Counted from the stretch's first letter, positions 12,101 to 23,899 are shown. The stretch: 64,000 nt of DNA from Hirundichthys speculiger (GCA_018398805.1 JAGFBZ010000258.1:4638501-4702500); one strand, 5' to 3'. Numbers and translations are program-made. Notes: generated from the sequence alone by a model not told the origin.

Positions 12101-15100
12101 TGCTGTGATCAATAGAGCACCGGATCATTATGAGCAAATCATTTTATCGGTGACCAGCAAGAGGCAACAACAGGCCTCCTGTGTTGAAACCAATACAAAA
12201 ATAAGATGCAGTACCTCGACTGACCACTAGGGGCTGACTCCAAAAGCATTTCAATCTCCACCAGCCCGTTTCAGGTGGGCTCGCAGGTTGGTGGTATTTC
12301 CAGAGTACTTCACATTTGTGTGACACAGCTTCCAAACCGCCATACTTTTGTCTAAATCTTCGTTTTCCTTTTTCTTTTTAAAACCGAACTGCTCCCACAC
12401 ATCTGCTTTTAAGCACGCAGGCGCTGGGTTTATACTCGCCGGGACATAGGGGTTTTGAAGGAGCTTAGAATATTGAAACCCGCAGCTGAAATATTGATAC
12501 TCCCTGGGGAAACAAAATATCGATATATATCGCAGAATTGATAAAATCGCCCAGCCCTAATGGCCGTGGTTCGCTCATTCCACCATGTGCAACATGGCAT
12601 CTAGTAGTAAGGGGGGAAAAAAACAAAGAGAAAAGCTGCACTATACCAACTATCCCATCAGGGGATTTATTCATAACTGAACCAAGTCAAGTAACTATTA
12701 TTTATTTTGAGCTATGGAGGTTTCACATCCTGTTCAGATCTAGCACACAAGAAAATTGCATAATCACAAAACTTTGCTCCCAGCTGATACATCAGCCAGA
12801 AGAAGCTGCAGGTGGATGTCGACAGTAAAGCAATATCCATGACAGATTCGGGATTACTATTCACTGAGGGGACAAACAGCATCATTTCCACTGTGTGAGT
12901 GTGCGCTGTGTGTGAAACTGTGCAGTAAAGGTAACATTACTGCAGATGACGACAGCTCGCTCAATAAACATTTCCCATCAAATGCAAATCCACCTAAAGA
13001 GGAGTGATGAAGAAAAATGGAACCTAAATTTTGTATGCCAAAGACTACATATCTGCATTTTCATTTTCCTTTTAAACACAGCAGCAAGAGCTGGAACTCT
13101 GCTCTTAACACACTTATGACACTGTTAGACTGTTATTTACAACTGCTCGAGGAGCATTTTGAAGTGTTTCCTGTTGAGCGTCTGATGGTGTTTTGTGTGA
13201 TGAAGACATGTATGAAAATGTCAAATTAATGTAGGTGAAATGTACCAAAGTCGAGGACAAGAGGAGGAGACTGGAGAGGTGGATGCGTGGTCGGGTTTCA
13301 GAAAGGGAGAGGGTCTTGCTCCCTTAGACAAAAGGTGAGGATGGTAGGGCAGGAAATTAATTTGATTGATTTGGATCAGTTACTGTCTAATTTGTTTGTG
13401 TGGGTGAATGCATGTGGGTCCATCTCCAGAGAATCATGTTTTATTATCTCAATGTTCTAAAAACACTTTGGTTTGATTGATATCGGCAGATGATGCTTCC
13501 AGCAATCAATGATGGATCCTAAAACTCCTGATCAGAGCACTCTCGGAGTTAAATCAAAGCAGCACATTAAAACTGACATAATCAAGAGTCTTAAGTCAAG
13601 TGAATTCAGCCAGACAGGGAGTAAAATTATGATGGAATTTTTGTTGTGCAAATGACAAATACCAGAGCTCACTGTGACATAAAAGAATACTAGCAGGAGA
13701 CACCCCCCCCCCCCCAAAAAAAAAAAAATTAAAAAAAAAAAATCAAGAGGGCAATTTACTCTCCATTTGCCAAGTCAAATGCAAACTGGGTGCATATTTC
13801 TGCAGCTTGAATTGTGTCATTGTGTGTGTGTGCGTGCATGTGAGTGCGTGAGTGTGCGTGCAGCCAGACTCTGCCAAAAGGACTGACAGGCCAGAAAATG
13901 AATTGCAAAAACAACCAGTTACTGGTGAATAAGCATGTTTGGAGCCACAAAAACAATCCATCAGTGGACACTTGTGTGTTTAGAATAAGTAAATCAGCTC
14001 CCATTGGTATATACGGAGCCCTGGAGGTGACATGGAAATTTTTTTTTTTATCTCGTGCGCACGACTTTTTATCTTGCGCGAGTTAGGTGTCATGAATTTT
14101 TTTTTTTTTTTTACAAGTTATGCACGTGCGAGTTACTATTCTGCAGTCAGTGAGAACAGAACACTGGTCAGTTGTAATGGATCTAGACCAGGCGTGTCAA
14201 ACTGATCCGTGAAAGGGCCGTGTGGCTGCAGGTTTTTGTTCCAACCATGCAGAAACACAGCTGACTTGTTTCATTCAATCAACTGAACTGGTTAAGACTT
14301 TTAGTGAAGACAGTTAGTTGATTGACTAAAAAAAGTCAGCTGTGCTGACTTTTTTATTAAGGCCGAGTTAAGGAGTTGTTTTCTGACATGAGAAGATATT
14401 CTTGATTTTCCTTACTGGGAATTTGTTTTTCTGATTATGCCGCCGTCACTTGAATATAACATTCACTACCGGTCATTCAAGGCTCAGAGGGAGCGAAGCA
14501 CTGTCGTGTTGACAAAAATATATATGTTATCGGGGCTATTCGTCATGATATCGGACTGATCGGGATGACGTCATTATTTCCTGTTATCGGGCTGATAATT
14601 ACCGTGCACCCCTAGTTAAAACGCCTTTCATTTTACCTCTACGGTGGCACTTCTTTCAAGCCTTTGAGCGAGTGGAAGTGTGTATGAAAATGTGCGCTAA
14701 TTACAGGAAGTTCGTACGTGCGAGACAAAAAGTCGTGCGCACGAGATTTTAAAAAAAAAAATCATTTCCATGTCACCTTCAGGGCTCCGTAGGTATATAT
14801 CAGGAATTTCCAGGGGGATTGTCAACGGGCTCAGTGCGCATGCCCTGGTCTCAATCAACCAATCGCAATCGAGAATTCACGTCACATTCGTGGAAGGTAC
14901 CTCCCCCTGAAAATATTAAACCGGATTTGCACGTATCTCAAAAATGACCCCCAGGATGGAAAAAAAAACTTCGGAAATCTGTGAATCCGCGGAAAATTGA
15001 CACCCCTGATATATATGTGTGTGTTTGGAAAGGAAACTGAAAGAACCTCCCCCGTTAACAAAGCCAGTTGGAAACAGCAACCATTACTCTTCAAACTCCA

Positions 15101-18100
15101 GATTTGCTCAATCGGCACCGAAGTGATACTGCCAGCAGCCATTACCGGGCAGTAAATGGTTGTACGATCAGCTACGGGAAATCTCTGGACTATTACTTTT
15201 TCTGTCATGCAAAACTGTTCCAGTTTGGCAGGAGGGCACAGGCTCAAGTGACAGCTTCAACTTAGATTGCATTTTGCACACTGGGTAATTATTGGTACAG
15301 CACCAGAAGATACAGTAAACAAGCCGAGTAGAAGTTGGCAGACGGCTAATGATGTGCAGCCCATTTTACACACAATTATACCCTAATTATTTTTTTTTTC
15401 TCCCCACAAAAAGGCTAAAATCCAGGTTAAACTAACAACTAAAAATTACACTGGTACAGAGCCAAGATTTTTTTTCTCCTTTTGTTCAAATAAAAGTTCA
15501 ACTTTCAGTCGCTAGAAACAGTATAGATGTTCACACACATGCAGAGTGACAAATATTTTGCAGGATGGTGACGACACTTCGACATTCAAGCACAAAAGCT
15601 TCCCACTGCATAAGGCTTCAGTGTTTTTTCCATAAGACATTTTCTGGGTCAGAACTATGACAATCAGCCAAAGATTTTGGCCCACGATAAAGGCCAGGTT
15701 CAGCTACTGCCAAGGAAACTATTAAATGAAGCCATTTATGAAAAAAGGAAGACCAGTGTTTTTGATAGAAGACAGACAATAGAACTAAAGTTAACATCCA
15801 AACAACACAGATGAGGAAGTTAACATCCAGCAAATCTAACGGTTACTACTGGATATAAACAATCAAGCAGAAGCTTCTAATTTATCCTGAAAGTTTCTCA
15901 TTCTCAATATTTCAGATAACGCATCCTCCTGAATACATGCTTTTATGGCTCAACTAATTACTGTTTCTAATCACCGGATACCTGCAGGTTTATAATAATT
16001 ATGTGAGCAAAAGAATATTACAAGCCACTAATATAAGTAGCCAAAGGACATCTTCAAATTGTATTTACAGTCTGACCCAGACAGCGAAAAAAAAAAAAAA
16101 ATACAATGATTTAAAAAATAATGGCAAACATCAAATCCTCAGTTTTAAGCTTTTTGTGTTGAATATTTGACCAGTTATTTCAGCTTGTACTGTTGGAAAG
16201 ATAACAAGGCTAATTTAAGCTCCAACCTTTTAAAAGGGAACATCTGATGAAAAGTATACATTTTCTATGATTGACAGCATATATTTGGGTTGCTTTAAGT
16301 CACTACTGCCTAATTCAAAATTAGATATGTTCCAATAACATTCTTTTTCTTTTTCTTTTAAACACAGATTCTGCTACCCAGGCTTTAGGTATTGGCTCAT
16401 ACTGATTGGACATCACATCAGCGGTTCAAATGTCTGTCGTAAAGTTACTTCTTTTAGCTTACATGACATGTGTTCAGTCGGAGACTCCTGTTTGGGGAGA
16501 AGCAGTTCCAGAGATGTATTCCTAACTGCGCCGACTGTGCCGCAACTTCAAGTGTTCAATTAAGTGATAAAATCTGACATTTTCAACGACAGGGGATGGT
16601 CATCAAGGATGTTAAACTCTACAATTTTGCCCATTACCACTGTGACTCTTTGGCTTTCTTTGGGGAATTTCTCTCATTTCTGAGAAAGCACACTCAAGAT
16701 TCCTCTGTCTCCCTCTTTAATTGAATAAGCTCCTCCTACACTTTTATCTAAAGTCTTCATAAATGTTACAATTCTGGGTTTTTTTTTTTCGATTTAGCAA
16801 CATTCGTGCTACCTCTGGAAACCACAGCCTTGCATAATGAGTATTGCAGTGTAAAATAAGGTCATACAGCCAACATAATGTTAATACTAGATAGCTAACT
16901 CAGCCCAACAACTCACGACCCACTGCTTCTCCATGTACCGATTCAAAACAGGAAGTTGCAAGAAAATTGTGCGTGAATCCAACACAAATCGGACATGCAC
17001 ATCCTTGATGGATCGGATGGTGCACAGATGTAAATCCTGTAATTTTTTTTTTTTTTTGCAGAATCTTTAAGTACTTTCGATGCTGGTATTGGAGTCAGAA
17101 CAACTATCAAAAATTACCATAACACAACACTTTTACTTTATCTGTCACTGCCTGAACCTGAAAAAAGAAAACCTTCAGTTCTGCAGAGTACCTGTGACAT
17201 CAGATAATAGTAGAATTATCAACCTTCACCATCTTCATTTTCCACCCAACTTCGCCCAATTTGCCCAAACAGTTTCTAAGAAGAGACACGCCCCACACAG
17301 AAGGGGCGGGCCTGACTCCGCCCCCCAAAAACTAGTCTCTATCAACATGCATCAACATATTAAAGACATGGTTAAAAAGGGTTCTTTTGTATCAACTCAC
17401 TGTGATATTTCACCAAAATGTCATGGATATTTCATTGAGACCGCAGGAAATTGTGTAAGCTTTTGAAAAAAAAAAAAAAAGAACATTATGTCTTCTTTGA
17501 GTGCTCCATTTGTTCGGTGACTAATATAGTCCACTAGATAATAGACTTTTCAAATTAGAGAAAATAATGCTCATACTCGAATGGTACATATCTTAAAAGC
17601 ATAAATACAGAGATGTTGTCACAATGTTGACTTAAAAACAAAATACACTAAATTATCAGATAGAGCTATAATAACATAATAGCTGAGCTGAATCCTGTCT
17701 CCACTAAAGAGGGTTGTAAACACACAAATAACAGTATTACAGCACTGTCTATTTCCAGTGAGATGATGACAGTGGCTGGCAGTCTAATCATGGCGAGTTT
17801 CTGTTGGCTGTCATCATCTCCATTCTGCGTGAGAGCAGGAAAGAGACATGGACGCCATCGTGACCTGCACCACACATCAATTACATCAAACAAGTGCAGC
17901 GCTGCTGAAGTCTCAAGTGGCTGCACATCATAAAGTAGTGACGCTGTATCTCTTTCCACTGCATCTAAATTCGCAAATAAACCATTGGAAACAAGCGGGG
18001 CTTGCGAGTGTCTGTGCGCGTGCCGTCTGTGTCAGCGAGTATCACGCTCAGCAAGCCTTGGTGTCATGTTGCCAACAGATCAGCAGTTCTGGAAACTGCG

Positions 18101-21100
18101 CTTCAGTTTGGCTCTGGCCGAGGAAGATGAAGCATGTGAGTGTGCGTGGGGGGTTGGGGGGGGCAGGCGGGTCGGTATTCGACCGGGGAGAGTGAGAAGA
18201 GTTTCCCCAGCTCAGCGTGTGCGTCACCGTGTTCCTACGAGGGCCACAGCACGCTCAAACTTTCAGGGATGACTCAAGCGTGCTGCACTGTGGCGTGTGC
18301 TCCTGTGGGTATTTATACATGATGAGGTGTGGAGGAACTCCTCTCCCTCCGCGTTGAGGTGCCCACTCACTGATCGGGGGGGCACCCCCACGAGCCATGA
18401 TGCATGCACAGAGGCCTAGATGCAACACTTTAGATGAGCCAATTTGGGAGAAATTATGAGTCACAGTCAGAAAAACTTGGACTACGTAGGCCATGCATGC
18501 TAATAAATCAAAGAATACTCCTTTAAAGGCAGCTATTAGTTGACTGCTACTGGGGGGTTTTTTTTTTCTTAATCAAATAAATTACCTAAAGTGTGTCAAG
18601 GATGACAAACCAATGGCACAACTTTGCCATAACTGTAAAGATGAACAATTAAAGATGTAAAAAATTGACTGTGAAAAGTATCAATACACTTTTGTTCGAA
18701 TTCAATTACATATACGTACATGCATACACACACACACACCTCTTTTTTCCTTAATCTTATCATTAATTATTGTTAGTATTACTTGTAAGATTATATGAGA
18801 CGGTAGTAAAACACAGCATTTATCAAAAGGGCAAAAAAAAAAATCTTAAAAATTCAAATTAAATTCAAATGTATTCCAAAGCAACAGCAACAACTGAAGG
18901 ATTTTCAACCTGAATATTTGACATCAAAGTGCAAATAGTGAAGAAAAAGTAAATATTTACATTATACAAAGTTCAAAACAGCAATGCTTTATCTGGACAA
19001 GATAAATCTAGCAGGGCATTAGAAACAGAAACAATATATTCAGTTTATAAACGGAATATTTATTTTCATCGCTGAACTGAACACCAAATTTAAGTATTTG
19101 ATCAGTTTTACCCTCTTTACCAATCAAAACTGTTGCAACAAAAGATTCTCTGTTACGTTATGCATCTTAGCTATGCATTCCCTGCTCTGAATGCCAATAA
19201 TGTATATGGACATGGACACTCACGCCACTCTTTTTTTTTTTGTCACATATCTGTCTTCATTTGAATTTCCTCCAGTACTACAGAATGTTTTAAAAAAGCA
19301 TGAAGATGTCTCACAAAAATGATCACTAAACTGCATTTTCATGGCACTAAGTTGATTCAATGCTAATGTAGCAGTTGTTATCAGCAGCAATTTCTTCAAT
19401 AAAATCATGCTGCTCCAGTAAAAATAATACACTTATTTTTTCAGAGTCTAAATAGGACCATTAACAGCATATACCTAAGTATTGATTTACATATTGCAAA
19501 TCGTATCATCATCATTACCATTTTCAACATGTCACAAGCTTTCTTAATAACAAGCTCTGCCAGTAGACAGAGTATCAATGTGCCATCTGATGAGTCAAGA
19601 CATGAATTCTGAATTTGGACTTTAACAGAACTGATTAGATTATAACTGAATTAAAAGAAAATGGAAAGAATTGAAATGTAACCGGATTAAATTTTATTGA
19701 ACTGTACTCTAATGAAGTTGTTTGCTCTCTGCCTGAAGTGTCTTGTAAATACTTTTCTTGTAAATTGGTGCCGTACAAATGAAGTGAACTGAAGATAACT
19801 GCGACGTCATGTGATACACAGAGAACATGGTTATCCAAAAGGTCCCGTTTCCATATAGCTTCAGACTTTTTAAGTTCTACAAACACACCAGCAAAGAAAA
19901 TAAAAACAACAAACCCTGAATGGAGTACTGTCTTTTTCTATTTTAAACATGGACATAGATGTCTGAAGTTGAACTGAAAACTAATGACAGACTGGTCAGT
20001 CTAGGGCTGAGCAATTATTTGAATATTAACCGAAACTAATGATCCGAACCTATAACCATGTCATTTACTTCAATTATTTTTTATTCTTTGACATAGCATT
20101 TATCTGTATTTCCTTTCCTTTAAAATCAAATATATGTACTGTTTTATTAGAAAAACATCCCAGTTTTAACAGCTGAGAATATCTGTATCAAGACTTTCCC
20201 ACCAATTCATGACAGAAAAAAATGAAGCGATAGCAAAATAAACGCTGGTTAATCGTAATCAAGGTAACATGCTCAATTAATGGTGATATTGATTCGAGGT
20301 CATGTCCGTCCAGTCCTTGGTCAGCTTAGAAATCAGGATGATTGTCATTTGAATCAGCCAAAAAATTTAAAAAAAAAATTGAACTAAAGCTTTTTTTCAG
20401 TAAGATACATTTCTATTACAACAAATAAACCTAATAAATTTATTTTGAGATTTAACTACAAGAGCCTGCGGCCTAATCATAGTATGAGCTTCATTTAGTG
20501 GCTTCTTAGTTGCTCTGGTTAGATGAGTAACAACAACATCCTATCAGCGTTATACGTCAGCGCTGGCCACCTGCGCAACAGAAAAACTAGTTGTACGTAA
20601 TTAAGGAAAGGCCAATAATTATCTAAATAAGTAAATATAAAATACCAAAATAAATGTCAGTACTTATTAAGACGTGATATGTGCCAAACAGTCTCATAAT
20701 TAAATTTTACCGTCCGAATAAATGAAAACATCTGAAGCGAACAGCTAAAGAATGTATTTAAGATGTGTTTATTTCTTTTTTCCTATACCTAGGGAAAACA
20801 TAACAGCAACAATAACAATAATAATAATAATAATTCAGCCTCTGTGCATGTGCAGCACAACAACAACAAACCATCACCCACCGTGTGGTACGTGACAGCT
20901 TGGACTGTCTACTAGTACAACTTCCTCACCTTCCTGGCCGAGCTTCACGGCTTCAGCGGGGCAGTAAAGCTCTTTGTTGTTGTTATCCAAGGACGAGACT
21001 CCGTCTGGGGAAAACAAAACAGGCGCTTACGAAAACAAACAGGGAGGGCATTCACAACAAACTTTGGGGCCACGCGTGGAGCCCTGCTGCTCTGACGCTG

Positions 21101-21551
21101 GCTACCACGTTAGCATTAGCCTGCTAGCGGCTGCCTCCTACAGCGAGCGGAGCTGCCAGAGCTGACAAACTTAAAGCTGGACAGTTGCGGATATCGCCGC
21201 TGAACGTCTCAGCGGCATAAAGTGGGAACCCAAACGCTCGGCTTCGCTCGCCCGCGTGCGCGCGGCTGTCAAAGCGCCCCGTAAATACTGCATTTTGTAG
21301 TAACATTTTGACAGTTACTTTGCTGCGCTTTGACAGACCCTGCATGGTGGAGGAGCTCGGGAGCTTTTACTCAACTCAATCACAGACAGTTGGACCACGC
21401 ACTTCCCGACAGTTTGTCAGCAAAAACAACAAGGCTGCAGACGTGTGAACTTACTGTCAACAAAACGTAATTTAGTCGCACTGACGAAGGAAGACCAAGG
21501 CTTGCAAAGGAAGGTATCCGGACTTGGTATTTGGCGATCCAGTGTCGCCAT
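6025..21551 (-). CDS. atxn7l1: ataxin-7-like protein 1, 5' part (three coding exons; gene continues past base 1)
   Basis: Join 21551..21455, 21004..20930, 6129..6025. Ataxin-7 family proteins are subunits of the SAGA histone acetyltransferase/deubiquitinase coactivator, where ataxin-7 anchors the deubiquitinase module; acting in the nucleus is family knowledge. Seen here: an N-terminus starting [14 protein letters not shown] and containing KPWSS, then [10 protein letters not shown], then [12 protein letters not shown] followed by a zinc-finger start (C-x2-C-x11-H). These align with the human ATXN7L1 N-terminus (MATLDRKVPSPEAF, KPWSSW, then a DDFYLVVC block and C-x2-C-x11-H). Exon phases agree: 97 nt ends in phase 1, 75 nt ends in phase 1, 105 nt ends in phase 1. 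The rest of the finger and the SCA7 domain lie outside the window. ATXN7L1 is chosen over ATXN7 because sypl1 and nampt are neighbours, as in human. Intron 2 is about 14.8 kb and carries many transposons. Confidence 0.9.
6838..6861 (-). repeat. terminal motif of a dispersed MITE-like repeat
   Basis: A 19-bp stretch starting ATCCCTTACCC recurs as its reverse complement near 39601 and as a diverged copy near 39899-39917. It appears to be the terminus of a dispersed element; its other end here was not resolved. Confidence 0.4.
6965..7617. mobile_element. hAT-type non-autonomous element (MITE), 653 bp
   Basis: The left end is TAGTGCTGGGCGATATG and the right end is its near inverse, CATATTGCCCAGCACTA. 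The 8-bp sequence CTTGTATC flanks both sides (6957-6964 and 7618-7625), the target-site duplication typical of hAT transposons. The sub-terminal DNA is rich in cgatat repeats. No transposase frame is present. Confidence 0.92.
7644..7740 (+). repeat. tRNA-derived SINE head or tRNA pseudogene
   Basis: An A box, TAGCTCAACTGG (7653-7664), and a B box, GGTTCAAGTCC (7715-7725), lie in the right order for an internal Pol III promoter. A T-rich stretch follows. I could not fold a convincing cloverleaf, so this is more likely a SINE head than a working tRNA gene. It sits just right of the hAT element. Confidence 0.6.
8390..8455. repeat. two copies of a 20-bp perfect palindrome
   Basis: TTGACGTCTATAGACGTCAA equals its own reverse complement and occurs at about 8390-8409 and 8436-8455, each preceded by a copy of the CACTGCCA terminal motif. 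Each arm contains TGACGTC, the CREB/ATF core. It may be a transposase binding site or a promoter element; this is inference. Confidence 0.9.
8579..8975 (+). pseudogene. 5' promoter and first exon of the piggyBac-like element
   Basis: TATAAAAG at 8580 lies about 40 bp upstream of ATG at 8620 in a good context (AAGATGG). The frame from that ATG encodes a basic start ([19 protein letters not shown]) followed by Gly-rich low-complexity sequence, and reaches a candidate donor, GAGAG|GTAAG, near 8976. I do not recognise the peptide as a standard transposase N-terminus. It may be an intact first exon whose later exons were deleted. Confidence 0.45.
9121..9693 (+). repeat. minisatellite: three tandem copies of about 180-195 bp
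   Basis: Units start at 9121, 9302 and 9495 with ACACCAGRAGATGGTGGAC and end with an AATGCAGGGGTATT segment followed by a GCGCGAC tract. Copies differ by substitutions and short indels; copy 3 has a 17-A tract. The array lies wholly inside the piggyBac-like element. GC-rich (gcgcgccgccgc) and AT-rich segments alternate within a unit. Confidence 0.9.
12480..12560. mobile_element. truncated hAT-like end
   Basis: Ends with ATCGCCCAGCCCTAATGG, which resembles the inverted ends of TAGGGCTGGGCGAT-type hAT MITEs, preceded by cgatatatatcg repeats. I found no matching left end, so the start of the element and its duplication are unknown. Confidence 0.4.
13703..13740. repeat. C-tract followed by A-tracts
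   Basis: Thirteen C residues, then thirteen A, TT and ten more A: a homopolymer compound that is prone to assembly error. Confidence 0.95.
14012..14791. mobile_element. long-TIR transposon, 780 bp, with nested fragments
   Basis: The ends are inverted repeats: TACGGAGCCCTGGAGGTGAC at the left, and the same with one change inverted at the right (27 of 28 bases match). The similarity continues inward past a poly-T through a CTCGTGCGCACGACTTTTT block, so the TIR approaches 85 bp. GGTATA flanks both sides (14006-14011 and 14792-14797). Inside lie fragments of other MITEs, one starting near 14186 (CAGGCGTGTCAAACTG) and an end near 14613 (GTGCACCCCTAG). The superfamily is uncertain. Confidence 0.8.
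14801..15008. mobile_element. small hAT-like MITE, 208 bp
   Basis: Starts CAGGAATTTCCAGG and ends GACACCCCTG, as hAT ends do (CAG...CTG). The flanks GTATATAT (14793-14800) and ATATATAT (15009-15016) are an 8-bp duplication with one change. It directly abuts the right flank of the long-TIR element. Confidence 0.65.
17980..18450 (-). promoter_or_regulatory. GC-rich block with minus-strand TATA box: possible alternative atxn7l1 promoter
   Basis: This block is richer in GC and CpG than its surroundings. On the minus strand it has TATAAATA (18310-18317), with an ATTGG about 120 bp upstream (near 18439). The plus strand shows four clustered G runs near 18148-18171, a possible G-quadruplex. Human ATXN7L1 uses several first exons, so an internal promoter is plausible. 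I did not find a convincing spliced first exon. Confidence 0.35.
20001..20300. repeat. possible truncated hAT-like repeat
   Basis: Begins CTAGGGCTGAGCAATTATT, similar to TAGGGCTGGGCAAT-type hAT ends. No matching inverted end or duplication was found. Confidence 0.3.
20930..21004 (-). CDS. atxn7l1: atxn7l1 coding exon 2
   Basis: Acceptor CCCCAG, donor GTGAGG; 75 nt. Only one frame is open, and it is the one required by exon 1 (the split codon gives Asn). It encodes GVSSLDNNN, then [15 protein letters not shown]. The end aligns with the human segment that precedes the zinc finger (E-V-M-R-L-N-K-E); the start is poorly conserved. Confidence 0.85.
21005..21454 (-). other. atxn7l1 intron 1 (450 bp), GC-rich
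   Basis: Short intron with donor ACA|GTAAGT and acceptor CCCCAG. It is CpG-rich (for example near 21240-21285), so exons 1 and 2 probably lie in one CpG island. The open frame on its minus strand is taken as chance. Confidence 0.8.
21455..21551 (-). CDS. atxn7l1: atxn7l1 coding exon 1 with start codon
   Basis: The ATG at 21551 (context GCAATGG) starts [14 protein letters not shown] and reaches the donor ACA|GTAAGT at 21455. The start matches the internal MATLDR methionine used by human ATXN7L1 isoforms; a longer N-terminus, as in the longest human isoform, is not evident upstream. It is 97 nt, ending in phase 1. Confidence 0.92.
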
Positions 21552-21760
21552 TGCTCTTCCTTCTTGTTGCTTTGCTGAGAGCCGTTTTCTCTCTCTCTCT
21601 CTCTCGCTCGCTCGCTCTCTCTCTCCTTTGCACGCAGCAGGCGAAAAACGAAAGAACGAGATATGCTGACGTCACTGTCGACAGGCTTCGGCGAGGTTCG
21701 GCTCCTCTCGGAGAGAGTTGAGATAGTTGGGCGACAGACAGGGAGATATTCAGGGGTTCA
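21552..21760 (-). promoter_or_regulatory. atxn7l1: atxn7l1 5' UTR and core promoter with GA repeat
   Basis: Upstream of the start codon, the minus strand has an interrupted GA/GCGA microsatellite (about 21589-21627) and CpG-rich sequence with TGACGTCA (21668-21675), a perfect CREB/ATF site. No TATA box is seen, as expected for a CpG-island promoter. The transcription start is not determined. Confidence 0.6.
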
Positions 21761-23899
21761 AAAGTTCAGTGTGTTGCCATGGAATCACGGGAGTACTACA
21801 ATAAATAAGTAAACTTAAAACAGGAAAGACAAATAGAAGAAGACGAATAGACATACGATGTGATGTGGAAAAAAAATAAGTAGTTGGTTATGAGGGAAAT
21901 TTAAGGATGAATGGAAAATGAATGAGTACACATAAAAAAATGTTGAATGATATTCAGCATTGATATTGATAATATGATATTGAATCATACTGATTGGTTG
22001 CTTGTCTATTTTGTGACACTGTAGTTTTTGTTGTGGATATTGTTTACTTGCCAATTTCCTGAATTCAACAAAATAATGCACATTTATTAACAGTTATTGA
22101 CATTTCTGTGTATTCTTCCTGATTTCAAATGTCACACTGATGTTGCAAGATTTCTCAGTAACATCTACAGTACTGTTAGATTGATGTATTATTTAAAACG
22201 TAAGTTAGACATGAGCACCCAGAACTACCACCTTACATCGAGCAGCATACTTGGAACCAGAGATTATTTTCACCCAGCAAAGGCATATTCCACAAATGAG
22301 AGAAAAGGCAGATGAAAAACATAGAAGTAGAACGGCATGGAACTTGCAGCGAAGTTCACAAGTGATATCTTCTCAAAAGTGTTCTGTAAAGCAGGTGGGG
22401 GGATGCACCTGCACCCCAAAATTATGAAAAATGATTTTTAGGCCCTGCAGATGGGCATTTTATTCATTCCTCTCTTTTTATTTTTCCTTCTTTTTTTCCC
22501 AATTTCTTTCCTTCTTGAGAGTAAATAGAAAATGCAAGAGACTTTTGGAGAAAATTATCCTATAATAATGTTTATTTTTGATTTTTTTTTAAAAATTAAA
22601 TTAATGTATAAAGCAGGATTTCTTGTCGAAGCAGAGAAGTTAGTCCCTCCATACATGAATCTCGTTTTCATGGGGGATTTTTTTTTTTTTTTTTTTTGGC
22701 ATTTACATGATCTAAGGATAAAAATGCACATGATACATAGTGTGATTTACATTGACCATCATTTAATTATCAGAGGTCTATTTCAACTTTCCAAATAAAA
22801 ACTGTTGACAGGTTGGACATTTAAAGATTGACATAGAACTTCAGAAAGCCACATCTACCCAACTGCTCAGTGTGCACATCAGTGAGCCGTTAAAATCTCT
22901 GACTCTTGTAGTCAGTTGAAGCTAAAGGTTGACAACATGGCATAATATCATGGGTACGCATGGCAAACCAATTTAACACAGAAGACTGAGTCAGTCTGAC
23001 ATAAGGTGGCACTTATGCATGATTTCAAAAAAAGACAAAATAAGTCTGTGATATATGATCTAGCTGTGGTGAACATGGCTTTTCATCCTTTATTTGGTGG
23101 TTTGAAACTAGAAACATCAGGCAACAGACCTCGTTTGACCCTTACAATGATCCAGCGCCAGAGCTAAAGCTTCTCCATGCTCTGTTAAAATAAATCATAG
23201 CACTCTGAAGGCTTGCCAGGAAGCTGCACAGCAATAATGGATTTTTGAAAGAGAAGGTCAGATCTATGAATAAATGTAAAATATTCTTTACAGCATAATA
23301 TGACATTTATGGCCCAAATTATATTGTAAAGTTGTAGCAACAGCATTAGTTTACCTTTTTTTTTTAGGGTGTGAAGAGAAAAAGAAAATGTTGAGAAGCC
23401 TTTGGAAAAAGCAGGATTTCTGCATTGATTATTCGTAAAGTCCTGATTACATGCAGATTAATACTAAAGGAATAACACACAGAGAGGTAGTAATGACTTT
23501 TTTATTATTATCATCATTATTATTATTATTGAACGTAACCATCCACACACAGAAGGCTACACTAGGTAAAAAAGCTAGGTGATGCTCTGTGCTAATGAGT
23601 CAGGTGTTCCATTAAAGGAGATGAAACTAGAGGTGGCTTCAGAGGTGTTTCAATAATTAAAAACAGACCATATCTGGTTGCATTTAAAGTTTACTCTCCT
23701 CAAGAAACATTGGATCATGATCCATGCTTCGATCACATTGTCTTTCGGAGAGCCTCAGAAGAAACAACAGAGATAAAGCTGCAAAGATGGAAGCACTCCT
23801 TTTTTGTGTGTCTACATTTACATTCATGGTTAGTGCCATTGTCTGTTCTCCCACAGTCAAGGAATTACATAATGTGCAGTCCCAGATCATTTTAGGGAC

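Larger units (their letters stand above)
6130..20929 (-). other. atxn7l1 intron 2 (14.8 kb)
   Basis: Long intron between the second and third coding exons. It holds a hAT element (6965-7617), a tRNA-like SINE head, a piggyBac-like element (8375-10692), truncated hAT-like ends (about 12.5 and 20.0 kb), a long-TIR element and a hAT element side by side (14012-15008), a GC-rich block with a minus-strand TATA box (about 17.98-18.45 kb) and homopolymers. Between these, from about 10.7-12.1, 12.6-14.0, 15.0-17.9 and 18.5-20.9 kb, I see only AT-rich unique-looking DNA. Confidence 0.75.

Noticed and set aside
21124..21345. Minus-strand 73-codon frame between atxn7l1 exons 1 and 2
   Set aside because: It lies inside intron 1, defined by matching donor and acceptor phases, and shows no family similarity.
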